From positions 12,988,471 to 13,052,470 of the forward strand of contig NC_084819.1 in the NCBI RefSeq assembly GCF_963583255.1: DNA of 64,000 bases, given 5' to 3'. The translations under genes and the position numbers were made by a program. Within the stretch, counting starts at the first letter, position 1. Each line of letters starts with the position of its first letter. The notes below the pieces were generated by a model that was given only the letters and a program-made list of their open reading frames with translations, did no database searches and was not told the origin of the DNA. Origin of the DNA: Pyrus communis (taxonomy: Eukaryota > Streptophyta > Magnoliopsida > Rosales > Rosaceae). Below are positions 21,244-34,169 of this stretch, in pieces.

Positions 21244-24200
21244 ACTTCAGTTCCAATTTGTACTTTGGTGATCAGATCGAATACTTCACTGCGAAGCTGC
21301 TAGCTTCAAGTTTTACTTAATTTTATAGAAAATTAACTCGGAAGAAATCAAGAGCTCCTTCCTATCATTGGATGATAAAATGTGAGGAAATTAAGGATGA
21401 TGAGCTTTGTTCTTCGTGATGGTCTAGTAGAAACCCTAGAAATGGTAGGTTTTTGTTTTATGTTCTTGTTTACTTTTTTTTCCTGCTTCATCTGTGAGCT
21501 TAGGGACTGTTTTATTTTGGATTTAGTTTTAGGAAGGCATTATATATATGATGTATGAGCTAGCTAGCATGCTTGCAATACTATTAAAGTGATTGTATGA
21601 GTACTTCATGGAGCTTTGAATGAAAATCAAACGTCTTTGTACTTCAATCAGTTAACAAAATAGCACTGTCTGCGCTGAATGTTAGTTTTTCTCTTCTGGA
21701 ATTGAACTTATCTATATAAAACTGTTTTTATTTTTATTTTTTTGCTATGCAGCAACTGTTTCATATAGTTATGATAGAATAGTGAATTTGCAGTTTATGA
21801 GAAGATATGTAGCTTAATTTAGTCGTTGGACTTTGCATGTGCTTATAAGAAATAAGCCTACTCCTACTTCATAGCCGATCAAGATTCAACAGTTTCGTGT
21901 TAATTCTGGAGGCTCTCTGTTCTTGACTTTAGTTGATACCATTCCCCCGTTTAATACTTGGAAAGTTCACTTGTTTTGATTTAGCTTGCGAGAGCGTATT
22001 ATAATATTGACACATATTTTGTATTAAAGTCAAAATTCGACCATTATTATTAATCACTAAAAGGACTAAGCTTCCAGTCTAAGGAAGCTTATCACTTAAT
22101 ATATATGCTAATTCCTGTCTGCTAGATATTCATCTTCTTATATACCATGCGTTCTAATTGTATATGGTCGTTGTGCGGTATTATATAAGGTTGGCCAAAA
22201 CAAGATGTATCCTAACTCAGTTTCTTCAAATGGCCTCTTTTATTCATTCATCTACGTCGTCTTTTTTTTCAAGAACATGATAATCCCATTTCACAACCAA
22301 CATCAATGGTGGATCCAAGATTTTTTTTTTTTTTTTTTGGAGGAGTGAGGTGTATAAAATGGTGTTTGTAATGGGGGAGGAAGACTGCTGCGTCGTGTAA
22401 AGAATGAGAGATTTTCCCTTAAGAAAACTTAAAGTAGTTTTAAGTGGCTAGACCAAAATTACATTGTTTTGGCCAGGGTTTAAGCCCTTGGACCAAACGA
22501 TGCGACTTAAAACTACTTGAAAATTTTTCTTCCTTGGTGTCAATGCTTAAATACAAACATAAAAGGGTTTTTATTTTCCTTGGTGTAGATGCTTAATCAA
22601 ATATGTACAAACATATCTTGTAAACTACAAATTTAGAGGTGCAAAGTTTCAATATGTGTGTGTGAGTGTGTTTTGGTATATTTTTATCCTCCCATTATCC
22701 TGGCTGGCGACAAAGTTAAAAAAAAAAAAAAAAAAAAACCCTAGCTAATTAGTTGGAAAATTATCTTAAAGCCATAGATTTTGGTAAAACCATGGCCTTT
22801 TTCATTTGTGGGACAACGCGTCATAAACTTGCGTCGTCAAATATATTAGTTCCGGTCCTATTGCTTCATTATATATATGCATGGAACCCATGGAAGATAG
22901 AGAGAAATCAGTTTCCCACTTTGTTTTTGTCTAAACATAACATAATGCAGACATATAAATACGTCCACCGGCAGAGTTGAGTGACATCCAACTCTCCAAC
23001 AAAACCATTTGTTTACAAAACATGCATGTCCAAATCTTGTTTTATTATTTATTAATTATTATTATTATTATGCGCATGAAGAATCATCTTATTCTATGAT
23101 TGAAATCCCAATAATTGGGTTTGCGTGAGGCACTAAGATTTGGACCGACGAGAAAAAATGATTCTGTAATAATATGTGAATGTACTATTGTTGTGTCCTG
23201 GCCCCTGATGACCCTGATGAGATCAGATGATTCATGATGATGATCATGAGGCTGCGTTAATTACGTTAATTTGGTTTTGTGTACTACTTTAGGACAATTC
23301 TCTCAAAAGAAGCCAAAATCGTCACTCAATTCCACAAACATAAAAATTCCAATTCCAAAATCATAGGCCATGCCACTGCACAGACAATGAGACATGGATA
23401 TAGATTGGTCTTCGACTTTCTGTTATGACCCAAAAAAATATAATATTTAAAAAATAATGAAAAAGAGTCACTTAGTACTACGGTTTATTGATTTTTTTTT
23501 TCACTGTCTTAGGTTCAAATTTGAATCACATTATTGCTAACTCATTGTGAGGTTAAACTCAACTTACTCTTAATGTAAATAATATTGTTTGTTAAAAAAA
23601 AAAAAAAAAAAGAATTTGTTTTGCTATGTTTTTCTTGAGTTTCAAGGACAATTTTTGGGTTAGAGCTAAGAGTATAAATCTCATTTCGGAAAAATAAAAG
23701 ACTTTGAATATACTTATAAGTAGCATAGTTACTTTTCATGTTACCAATTGTTTTTATAATCGAAACTTCAACTTTTTTTTTTAATCTAAAACACAGTCAC
23801 ATATCATTTTTTTTCTATTTAAATCATAACAAGTAAAACTATTTTTGTTAATATACTCTGAAAGGAGAACGCATCGACTATTTCATCTACATAAATTTAT
23901 GTGTTTTCAATTCTCATAAAATTCTCGAGTTTTGTGTGCTGAAGAATAACGTTAGGCTTTCTTTGGCAACGGCACTACTCATGCTGTCAATGAACGGAAT
24001 GAAAGATTAGCATCATTCAGAATATATGCATGTCTGACCATTTCGCAGCTTTGACGCGCGTGAGTGTGTGGTTGGTTCACGCTAGGAGACAAACTTCTGT
24101 TTTGTCAGTTTCGTAGACCGGACAATATGACATGACAGGGGGCCCTCCCGGACTCCCAGTGATTCGATATAACGTTGGCACGCGCTTCAGAGCTTCGTGC

Positions 24201-25969
24201 TACTTCCTTTCATGTATCTCTCTGTGCAGTCAGTTTTTCGTAGACCAAGCTTGCTAGTTTCATTTCTGACACTCACTGGTCCGACTGTTCATATCAATAC
24301 GATCAAATCCAATGCAATACTAGGGTTTTGTTCATACCCTAAAACTATACTACGTTGGTCATTTCATTTGAATTAGGGTTAGGTCTTGGATTCGACTGAT
24401 AAATTTTTCAATCCAATTCAATTTAATTTGGAGTAATCGTAACTAATCTTCTATTGTCACTAATTTACTGATTATATTGCTAACAACATCTTTAATATAT
24501 ATTGACTTCAAAGTTATAATTAAAGTTTATCTTCAATTAAAAGGTGGTCAACAAACGTGATAGTACTACGCATATACAAACTAAATTATTTATTAAAAAA
24601 TGTTTCCAAGTTGATTCTATCGATGAAGGTTTATCCTCGAAGCTCAAAAATATTTGACCCCTCTGGTTATTATTTGCCATCTCTCTCTTATTTCAAGTAT
24701 TGAAAACCAAGCACGAAACCTAAATCAATGGGAAAACTATTAGAATAGTTAGATATAGTTCCATCAACATTGTTTTGTTGTCCCCTTTTAACCTAGAAAT
24801 GTCTGTTTGAGAAGATTGCCTCGCAACTTGACATGAACAGACTTTTGAACACTATCATATAATCCAACTTTTGTTTTTACAGCGAGAGATTGAACCTAGC
24901 TAGATTCATATATAGTTACTCTTTCCTACCACACTTTCAGTGCGAGCTACATTTGCTAATCTTATTAGTATAAATCAAGAAAAGTGATTTTCGCACATAA
25001 TTTCTTCTTGCAGATCTTTTTTTTTATGATCTTTTGATTCAACAAATCAAAAGAAAATTAATGAACAAAATGTGCATGTAAAGTGATAATAGTATTTGAA
25101 AATCAGTGCCCTAAATCAAACTCTCTCCCACCATAAAATATACTAATCCCTCACAGTACAAAATAGAATTAAAGAACATATAGCAAAGCAAATTTGCGTT
25201 GAACTGTAGTCTGCTCCAAACAATGGTCCAAATTTCGATCGATCATGGACCCAAAAAATAAACAGTACTGCCTTGCTGGCTAAGTATTTGATGTGCGCGC
25301 CCTAGTTGTCTTTTTTACTTATTGCTAGTTCTTTTCTATACTTTTCTTAAAGGACTTGGCAAGATGTTTGCCGAAAGTAGGATAATATGTCTAGCAACCA
25401 AAATTCGGTCATATTATATATTGTTTTGGTACAAAATCGGTTACAGAAAAGATTGCAAGGCTTGTAATGTATCATATTATAGTTGCACCAGACCTCAAAT
25501 CCATAAAAATTTCCATTTCACCATAGTCGAGTAACTTCCCTAGACTTTCATTTGACTGTAAGAAAAACAAGATACGTATAAGACAGTTTTAAAACCATGT
25601 AATCACAATATATATATATAGAACATTGTGTGTGTGTGTGTGTGTGTATCAGGGTTTCCCCCCTATTTTAATCAGTAACTACATGGTTCTTACGGGATCC
25701 CATCATCCCGTTTTTGTTACAATGGACAGAGAGAGGTTTTGCTAAGAAGGGACTCGACATACAAAGTAATGTTATTACTATGTGGGTAGCTAGAAATTAA
25801 TCAAAATTTATATATTTTCCAAGTTGGAAGAGTAGTCATGTTGAAGAAAGGAATCTATGTAGCTGCTGGGTTGTTTGGATTTGCTTTTGCAAGAACCAAG
25901 GCTGGCTGCTCTTGCCAAGAAGGAATAAAGCATATTCAAAATGCTCTAACAGAAAAATAAGCCTCATAT
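21244..25969. other. 4.7 kb gene-poor intergenic region
   Basis: DOF 3' UTR, then AT-rich DNA. A perfect 14 bp inverted repeat AAGTAGTTTTAAGT / ACTTAAAACTACTT lies at 22432-22445 and 22505-22518. Poly-A/T runs occur near 22320, 22719 and 23596. A (GT)n tract lies near 25626-25648. No gene or RNA recognised; short open frames lack domains. Confidence 0.45.
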
Positions 25970-26304
25970 TGATGAAATTGGGGTTCCACCATAAAACCAA
26001 TTGGCAATACGGGGAGTAGCCCAAGATCATATAAGCACATAGCAAACATTGTCCCTCACCAATATAGGACAACTCTCAACATGCCCCCGCACGTGTAGCG
26101 GATTTTCAAGCCTACACGTGGACAACAACTGGGTGACGTGAAGCGCGTGTGGCCGTTGGACTTCACACATGGACAACCTTGCTCTGATACCATGATGAAA
26201 TTGGGGTTCCACCATAAAACCAATTGGCAATGTGAGGAATAGCCCAAGATCATATAAGCACGTAGCAAACATTGTCCCTCACCAATGTGAGACAACTCTC
26301 AACA
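25970..26304 (-). mobile_element. Complete 335 bp TRIM retrotransposon, 112 bp LTRs
   Basis: Direct repeats at 25970-26081 and 26193-26304 have TG...CA ends and begin TGATGAAATTGGGGTTCC on the plus strand. On the minus strand the right copy is the 5' LTR. The PBS TGGTATCAGAGC (26192-26181) abuts it directly, and a purine run CGTGCGGGGGCA (about 26093-26082) abuts the 3' LTR. CATAT at 25965-25969 and 26305-26309 is the target duplication. The 111 bp interior has no coding capacity. LTR sequence and length differ from Cassandra, so it is a separate TRIM family. Confidence 0.9.
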
Positions 26305-26586
26305 CATATATGGTCATGGTCGGTTAACTGAATTGAGTGAGTGTAAAATTCAGAAATAGAGTTGAATGATCCCGAAAGTGAAGATATATATTTACTGAAA
26401 TGTGGGCTTCTTCTTCTGATATCATCATCATCATCATCATATGTACGAACAATAGAGAGCAGTAGAAGGAATTTTCAGGGGCTCGGAATTCCAAACCAAA
26501 TATATTCTAACTCACTCTCTCATTGATCCTCATGTTGCTGTGACTGTGAGCCAGACACATGGGTTTGTGTGATATATCAGTGACAT

Positions 26587-26589
<3 letters not shown>

Positions 26590-26640
<51 letters not shown>

Positions 26641-26674
26641 TCTCTCTCTCCACACAAAGAGATAGTGGCAGCAG

Positions 26675-26750
<76 letters not shown>

Positions 26751-26787
26751 TCTCTCTCTCCACACAAAGAGATAGTGGCAGCAGCTT
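26590..26787 (+). repeat. Long (CT)n microsatellite with 110 bp duplicated block
   Basis: Two (CT)n tracts are each followed by the same 33 bp non-repetitive text starting CACACAAAGAGATAGTGGCA, at 26651 and 26761 (period 110). The block was duplicated, then the tracts diverged in length. Confidence 0.85.
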
Positions 26788-26809
26788 TCACTTTTAGCAT
26801 GATGTCCCT

Positions 26810-28024
26810 GTTATAACAAAAATGTCTGTGTATGTGGATATAATCCACATGAACAGGTGCAGAAGCAAAGAAAGAGACTAAGATTCCAAGCTCTTCTGGG
26901 ATATAGACCTCACATTCTCCCACATGCATTTTTTCTTCAATTATATGGGTACGTATATCCATAAATATCCTCATATAATTAGATGCTCAATCAACAACTC
27001 ATGTTACGAAATTAAAATTTAATATCATTAACTACTGCTACGGGTCAATTATATTCTTCTCTACTTGTAACAATTGAGAAGTCTTAGCTTCGTCTCTCAT
27101 ACTAGTTCAACACCTAATTATAGGTGATTATTTTGTAATGAGCCAAAATTCCATTCCTCAAATATGGTTGTAAAAGAATAAAATAAATCCTGGCGTCGTT
27201 ATTAGGAGCAGCCCTATACAACACTAAAGATTACCTGTGTCTAGGTATCAATAGTCAATGAGATATATAATTACCAAGGTCCCCTACATACACAGCGTCT
27301 TTATTTAGGTAAGAATAGCATCCTACGAAGTCATTTTCCCAACAATTCCAAAGAACTTAGCCATGCAATATGTAAATTGACTATTAATTTCAGGTCAGCA
27401 CAACCAGATGCATGCATTTGGTAAAGTAAATTATTCCCAACCTGGGACAGTTAATTGAATAATTTATAGTCCTGACCGATCTCTTTTCTCTTTGACAACT
27501 AACAATTTAATCCGCTGACACTAGTCGTTTGTAAAAAAAACATCTTTACAAGAATATGATTTAGTGCAATTTTTTTTTATTTTTTATTTCTGGATTTTTT
27601 TTGGGGACAGTTCATACCAAGGGCAAGGGTACAATTTAGGTTTGATCAATGAGATCTATTTGATTAGGTTTGACACCAAAAATATAACCGAAGCAACTAA
27701 TACTTAACTGTTTGGTTTGGTTCGATTTTGAGCAATACCATCATTGAAACCGAACTAAACCAAACCAAATTATTGTTAATTGGTTTGATTTAGTTTGATT
27801 CGGTCAATTTAAGCCTATTCAACACATACATAAAGAAACGTTTTAACATTTCAAGAATTTTATCTTCTAAACCTCCAGACATCTCATGCATTCTAATTGG
27901 ATTGAAAGATTAACTAAACCTTTCTCAACATAAAAAGTTCATCATGTTAAATATAACTAATTAAGTTTCAATTAAATAAAATCTAATTCTAGCAAACAAT
28001 TTATTTATTACAACCTCACATAAG
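26810..28024. other. Intergenic
   Basis: AT-rich. 27705-27830 carries degraded GGTTTGGTT/AACCAAACC repeat text that resumes at 30550-30730 on the far side of the 2.3 kb LTR. No gene. Confidence 0.4.
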
Positions 28025-28029
28025 CATAA

Positions 28030-30305
28030 TGACACACCCCGACCGAGATCGGAGCGTGCTGGCCGTCACACAAAGGTGACGTAGCCATGTGCACGTGCGG
28101 AAGCTAGTAAGTAGTAATATAAAGGTACGAATAATTAAAAAAACTAGCATACAAGTACTAGAATAAGCGCTAGTTAGTGCGATACAAATTCAGAGCAGGT
28201 CTATAGCAGTCCAAATAAAACGACAACAGTAGTACGCCCGAAGGCGACCCTACAATGTGGAGTGTCTGTCAGAACGCCGAAAAGCTCTCAAGGGAAACCA
28301 CCGCAACGGCTAAGCAACTAGAACCTGGAGGGGCGCAAAACAAAAGCGTGAGTGGGCAAAAACAAAGCTCTTTGAAAACCATTTAGCAAAATACAATCTA
28401 ACCCCTCGCCGTAAAACCTGTATACTTCCCAGAAAATAACATATGTATGTGTGTATAGATATGCCCAAGCATGCTCAAGGGTATGCCAATCATGCTCAAT
28501 ATATGCCATGTCAAAATCTCATAATGATATGCAAGTGCTCAGGTATGAGTCGTATCAATCACATAATCCTCTGGCAGCCGGAGTCACCTAACGTGACCTG
28601 TACGGCTGTATATAGAGCTCAAATCTCAATCTCAATAACTAAACCTGCCCACGAGTCGGAACCACCTAAAGGGGTCTGTACGACAGGCCTGGGTGTAACA
28701 TGTATATACGCTCTAGTGCTACGATCACGTGAAGGCTGTGCGAATAATCGCGGGTCACCTACGAGTCGGAACCACCTACTGTGGTCTGTACGACAGGCCT
28801 ATGCACCTAGCTTGGATCCAAGCTGAGCGTATGGTGCGGGAGGTGAACAACACGTGAAGGACTGTGCCCTACTCTGGGCGGGAGCACTAACACCGGGGGT
28901 GCAGGTTATGAGCTCTCTAAGCATCTCTAACCACTATGTAATGCAATCGTTAATTAACGCTTACTTGGCACTTACCTATGCCTCCACAGCACCCACATAT
29001 AAATATATATGACATATGCATATGTATATGTATGCCACAAATAATGCATGCAATGATGCATAAACGATAATAATAAAGTGCATGGCATAATGTAAATAAC
29101 CCTTTTTAATCAAATTCTGGGAATCTAAAGGTATATAGGTATATACGGAAAACAAAAGCCCACTCACTGGTATGTAGAAGGGTCGTAGCCCCCCTGTCTC
29201 GCGTGTGCACGCTCGTCCTCTGGGTACGTGTCACCTAGATGCGAAACAACTATAAAAACGTTAACTTTAAAGCACATAACCCGTTTCTCGTAATAACTTC
29301 TCATACATTGCTCAAAATGGACAAATGAATATACCCACGTGCTCTACACAACCTCAGGATCACAACCATATTTTTAAAATAATTTTTGGACCCCGCACGC
29401 GCCCCCACGCGCCAGCACAGGCACGGACCTACGCGCCCCCCACGCGCGGCCACGTGCCAGGCACACCGACGGTGTCAACAGACGCCGTCAGGAATATTCC
29501 GTTAAACTGACGGAATATTCCGTTAAACTGACGGAATATTCCGTCAAATCTAACCGGATGCCGTCACTGCCGTTAGGAATATTCCGTTAAACCTAACGGA
29601 ATATTCCCCTTTCTTCTCCGGCCTACCCTCGCCGGACTCCGGTCGCCGGAAACTGGGGAAAACTTTAAACTCACTATTCTCCTTCGTTTCTTAACCAATT
29701 TCTATGATTCTTGGACCAAAAGAACGCCCTAAACTAGTAGAATCACGCTATACAACTTTTAAACGCTAAAAGCCACGCGATCATACCTGTCTCAAAACTC
29801 AAAAACCGGCCAACTTCGAACCAGGCCTTCCCGACGTCCAAATTCGTCCAACGAGCTACTCCGACACTCCTTGGGACTTCACCAACACATCTACAAGCTT
29901 CAAAAGTTCAAAAACTCAATGTATAAATTTTGCATGAACAGTACTCAAAACGGACATCGTCGAATCGACGTGAAAACGATGTGTTTCTCACCTGAAAATG
30001 CTACGGTTGTGTTCCCCTCGACCTCACGAGCTCAAATATGTCCTTGGTTTCCTCGATCTACCACAGTTTGAGGGGTATGTGAGTTGGTCCGTACGTTTTT
30101 AGGAAGAAGAAGAATAGAGGGCTCGGGAGAGAGAGAAGACAGAAGGAGAGAGAGAAGGATAGTGTCTGTGTGTGTGTGTGGGAGTGTGTGAGGTTCCAAA
30201 CACATGCCACGACACACCAAACAACCAAAACGTGACGAAAGTACACTAGGGGTAAAATTGTAATTTCATACGTACGTTTCGGCATTTCCGGGACGGGATG
30301 TCACA
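28030..30305 (-). mobile_element. Solo LTR of about 2.28 kb, 5 bp TSD CATAA
   Basis: The plus-strand unit begins TGACACACCCCGACC and ends GACGGGATGTCACA (TG...CA in either reading). CATAA at 28025-28029 and 30306-30310 is the target duplication. On the minus strand the start TGTGACATCCCGTCCCGG is typical of long Ty3/gypsy-class LTRs in Rosaceae. No gag-pol, PBS or PPT lies between the duplications, so this is a recombined solo LTR. It contains diverged ~100 bp repeats (GAGTCGGAACCACCTA and GTCTGTACGACAGGCCT at ~28650 and ~28760), a GC-rich ACGCGCC section (~29390-29465), the palindrome array at 29491-29607, and a GA/GT-rich section (30105-30190). Orientation and superfamily are inferred. Confidence 0.75.
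29491..29607. repeat. Five-copy GGAATATTCC palindrome array
   Basis: The perfect palindrome GGAATATTCC occurs at 29491, 29512, 29533, 29576 and 29598, usually inside a wider palindrome of form TAACGGAATATTCCGTTA. Start-to-start spacing is 21, 21, 43 and 22 bp, close to whole multiples of two helical turns. Each unit contains GAA-NN-TTC, the inverted pair found in heat-shock elements. Regulatory function is an inference. Confidence 0.85.
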
Positions 30306-30310
30306 CATAA

Positions 30311-32190
30311 GATACAAGTATATAAATCTCCTAATTGTTAATAATCTTTACAAGTTAAAATATGGGAATGGTTTATTTTGCACTCCAAATTTTCTATAAT
30401 TAGAAAGAAAAATACACTTGTGAGGAGTGTAGAATTAGATTTTTGGAGTGCTAATAACAATTTCCTATAATATATGTTGAGATTTATAATATGTATATAA
30501 TAAGGCCTTTAAATGTGTAAAAAAAAATTTAATAATTAAAAGATACATGGTCGCTTCGATTTGGTTTTAATCAGTTTTAAAAATATCAAAACCGAATTAA
30601 ACCAAAAGTAAATCGAGTCGGTTCGATTTTTAAATTGTTTGACTTTTTTCTTGATCAAAATCAAACTAAATTGACCAATATAGTTTGGATCCTTCGGTTT
30701 GATCGGGTCGGTCGGTTTTATGCCACTCTAAATCAGATGTCAGGAGAATTCATACATAATATGTGAAAATAACGCGTGCATTTTAGCTTTGCTATAGAAT
30801 ATGTTGTCTAGCTGATGGTCAGATTGGATCAAGATTTACTTAATTCCTCTAGACAAGAGGTGCAATTAAATTAATAGACGACTATATTCTTATTGATTAA
30901 AATAAGAGGTAATGGAAATAATAAACTAGGTATATAATATATAAAACTGAATTTTGTATAGGCTTAACCTTTTGCAAAGTTCGCTGTCGTACGTTGCCTA
31001 ACAATTTCGTCGTCTGAGTATCATATTAATGGAATAGGGTACGTAAGTAAAAAGATACCAAATTATAATTTACTTTGCCAATTGCCATCCCATACATTGC
31101 ATGCTGCATATATATAGAACAATTATACGAATTACAGGATTAAGTGGGATCCCATCAAGCAAGTGGAAGATTGTCCTGATAGTTAAAATTTATTTTTTGC
31201 AATGCATTGCATTCTAAGTTCAAACTATTCACCTTGTACTTAGTGTAAATTATTGTAAAATATCATTTGTAATCAAAACAACAAAGGATTACATCCAAAA
31301 TTTATCAAAAACAAGACCATTTTTACGATTTGAAAATTGCTTAAGAGACTACATTTATTTATACCCTATTATACGATATACAAACAACAAAAATAATTGT
31401 AAGTGGTGAATTACTCTAACAGTTAAAAAAAATTTATTAAAAAAAGATAATTAAACTAATGAGTAGCAATTGGTTACGTTAGTTTATTTGATTGGAAAGC
31501 AATACAAATTATAAGAGCATCTCCAAGAAATGCTGCAAAATAACCAAAATTCTATTTTAAAGAGAAATTCAAAAAATTTATCTCAAAGAAATGTTGTTAA
31601 ACACTCTCTGTTATAGAAAAATTAAAAATCACTCTTTAAATTTAGAGCGCAACTATTTACTTACTAAATATTAAAAAACATAAACTCAAGAGTCTACCCT
31701 TGAAGGAGAAAAGAAAAAAGAGAGAAAATTATTTTAGAAAATGAGTGGTTGAGTTTGAATTGTTAATAATAAAATATTTTAAGTTTGCGAAATAAAGAAT
31801 GATATTGAAGATGAAAGGTTAATTAAACTGGGTACCTAAAATAGGTTTTTGACAATATGCATTTGTTAGGTTAATTAAAAATTAGTATTCCTCTCAAATA
31901 TGCTTTTTGATTTATTTAAGAAGAGTTTGAAACTATTATTATAATTTAAAAAATGAGTAAGTTTCAAGTCCAAGATGAAAAAATTTCAATAATCTATCTA
32001 CTAAAATCTTAGATCACATGCAACAAAAATAACGTAATACAAGTAAAAGCAAAAAGGGGAGTTCTTATACCCAATGTTGGTCCAATGGCACGGAGAAAAC
32101 GCTACGTGTCAAGTGACAACGTGGACCCTGTCAAATATACATCCCATCTGTCCATATCAACGGCTCTCCCTTCATTTTCTTTTTGGGAAC
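30311..32190. other. Intergenic
   Basis: AT-rich, including GGTTCGATTT/AAACCGAATT repeat text (30555-30730) that probably belonged with 27705-27830 before the LTR inserted. No gene. Confidence 0.4.
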
Positions 32191-32340
32191 TTTAACGAAA
32201 AACTTCTGATATTGTTTATTTTAACGAAAAATCATATTTTTATATTAAAAAGTCAATATTGGTACTATCTGCTTTACCCTTTATTTTGTCCTTATCATTA
32301 AAATTCAAAATTTTCAAACCCTTTTCATTAGTTTTCCTTT
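32191..32340 (+). mobile_element. Short dispersed MITE, copy 4 of 4
   Basis: Plus-orientation copy, from TTTAACGAAAAACTTCTG to CATTAGTTTTCCTTT. It is the best-preserved of the four. Confidence 0.65.
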
Positions 32341-32393
32341 TCTTTTATTATGTTTCAACTTTCTGGGACTGCAACACGTCTTCCTTCATTCAT

Positions 32394-32557
32394 TGAGTAT
32401 GTGGTTTAATTCAATGCAAAACAAAGAACCTTACCGGGACTTGACATACTGCAAATCCCCTTGAAGAGAGGAGTACCTTCGAGAACTCGACACAGGTAGT
32501 GCATAGTTGTCGTCAGCTCATGCCATAAGGTGTTGGGTTAAATCCCTCAACGAGCAA
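32394..32557 (+). pseudogene. Plastid 16S rRNA fragment inserted in nuclear DNA (NUPT)
   Basis: 164 bp collinear with the 3' third of plastid 16S rRNA: GTGGTTTAATTC, AAGAACCTTACC, GACACAGGTAGTGCATAG, TTGTCGTCAGCTCATGCC, AAGGTGTTGGGTTAAAT, CAACGAGC. The text after ACTTGACATAC matches plastid rather than plant mitochondrial rRNA. Most differences from the plastid form are G-to-A or C-to-T, the decay pattern of methylated cytosine in old nuclear organelle DNA. It is far too short to be functional. Confidence 0.88.
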
Positions 32558-34169
32558 ATAACACACAGCCAGAAAGCTCAACGATAAATATTTTTCTCCA
32601 CATTTGGACATGTTTTGTTTGTTTTTCTTTTTTATGTGTTGCAATTATTACGGTTTGTAACCAAAAAATTTGTGTTGAACCATACAATAAGCCTGATGTA
32701 ATTATTAAGTATCGTACTTTCCATCACCGTAAATCGGACCTAACACATCATTTTACAAGTGGAGAGATATTCTTCTGACTTTTTTTTTTTCATACAATAA
32801 TATTTACACTAAGGGACTAAGCTAGTCACACAATGAGTCAGCCATTTTAATTGGTCTTGAACTCTCCATCAACGTGAGTCAAACCTAACACATTTTATTA
32901 ACAAGTAAAGATGAATATCACTATATCATTGTACTCTAACTGAAGTAAAGATGAATATCATTATATCGTTGTACTGTAACTGAGTGCAAAATATTATCAT
33001 GTCTTTAGCTAGCTTGTTTTGTTCCTTTCTACTAGGGCCCGTACCTTTTACATGATTATGCCACATCGTTGTTTTAAGCCCGACCCAAAAGGGAAGATGG
33101 AGACTGAAAAAATATATGGAAAACGTTGTCATGGCCACATCCCCTTCTTTTAAGCCCATATTTGAAAAAAAAGATACCAAACCACAAATGAAAAGAAGAT
33201 GTCACACATCACAATTGCCAGATGAGGCCGTCTACTATGAATTGGATGTGCGTTCTTTATTAAAGCAATACATCGATATTATTGTAGTCAACAAAACGTA
33301 AATGACAATTGGCATGGTATTGATATTATTATCGAAAAACATGTAGCACAAAGGACCTTTTTCCCCGCGTCGTCTTGAAAATCATTTCTTTTGATTGTAT
33401 GACTTATCCGTAGTTTTGGTGAGTGTGGGTGCGCTTGCAAAGCGAAACAAGCACTTGACGTTTTAAAGGTAGTTTAAACCAATTGGGAGACGATGGTGGC
33501 GACTCGAGAACTTCAAGCTTGCAAGCTTCCGAATTAGGTCGGAGGGACGATAGATGAAAAGATGTTGGAGTGATCCGATGATTGAGCGCCCCACAGACCA
33601 CAGACGCCTCCGTCGCTGTAGTGCCAAAATCTCTTTCTACTTGATGTTGATTACCATTATTGTTATATTATTACCCTTTGATCACCTTTCGTTATCGAGA
33701 ACTAGGGAGTTAGAACTTGGAATCTCTTTCGATATTGGGAATAATAGAAGCACTAGATCAGTAGCAAGTTGTAATTCGAAATCGCATTCAAAGCCTATTT
33801 GTTAATGTACTAGAAAGGGAAGGAGTTTATGGACTACCAAATGCACATGCAAATGTATGTGGACAGCGGAAAAAGTGCTTCTAAAATTTAAAGTGCTTCC
33901 TAAGTATTTTTGGACTCGTTTGAAAATGTTTTTAAAATAACTAAAGTAGCTTTTAAAGAAAATATTTTTGAGTTCTAAAAACACTTAGTGCGAATTGGTC
34001 CAAATATATTTTTATAATTTAGCCATTATAAACTTCCAAAATAGAAGTGGTTCAATGTTTGGCCGAAACCAATAATAAGGGTTCTAACACAGCACCATAG
34101 AAGAACAACAAGGGGATAAGAGAAAGCTTTCGCAAGTGGTTAGTAATGAAATTGTAAGTATAATATGTA
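32558..34169. other. Intergenic
   Basis: AT-rich with a T-run near 32781. A 13-base A-G-A-rich duplicated phrase AAGTAAAGATGAATATCA occurs twice near 32905 and 32943. No convincing gene. Confidence 0.4.

Noticed and set aside
26507..26974. Long open frames made of Arg-Glu or Leu-Ser repeats
   Set aside because: They are translations of a (CT)n microsatellite in all frames.
28443..28826. 127-codon frame inside the 2.3 kb LTR
   Set aside because: Made of diverged LTR-internal repeats; no protein family resemblance.
32394..32557. Possible functional rRNA gene
   Set aside because: Only a short, mutated piece of 16S; interpreted as organelle DNA in the nucleus.
33554..33805. 83-codon frame with a hydrophobic stretch
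   Set aside because: No homologue recognised, no splice or promoter context, and AT-rich surroundings; too weak to call.
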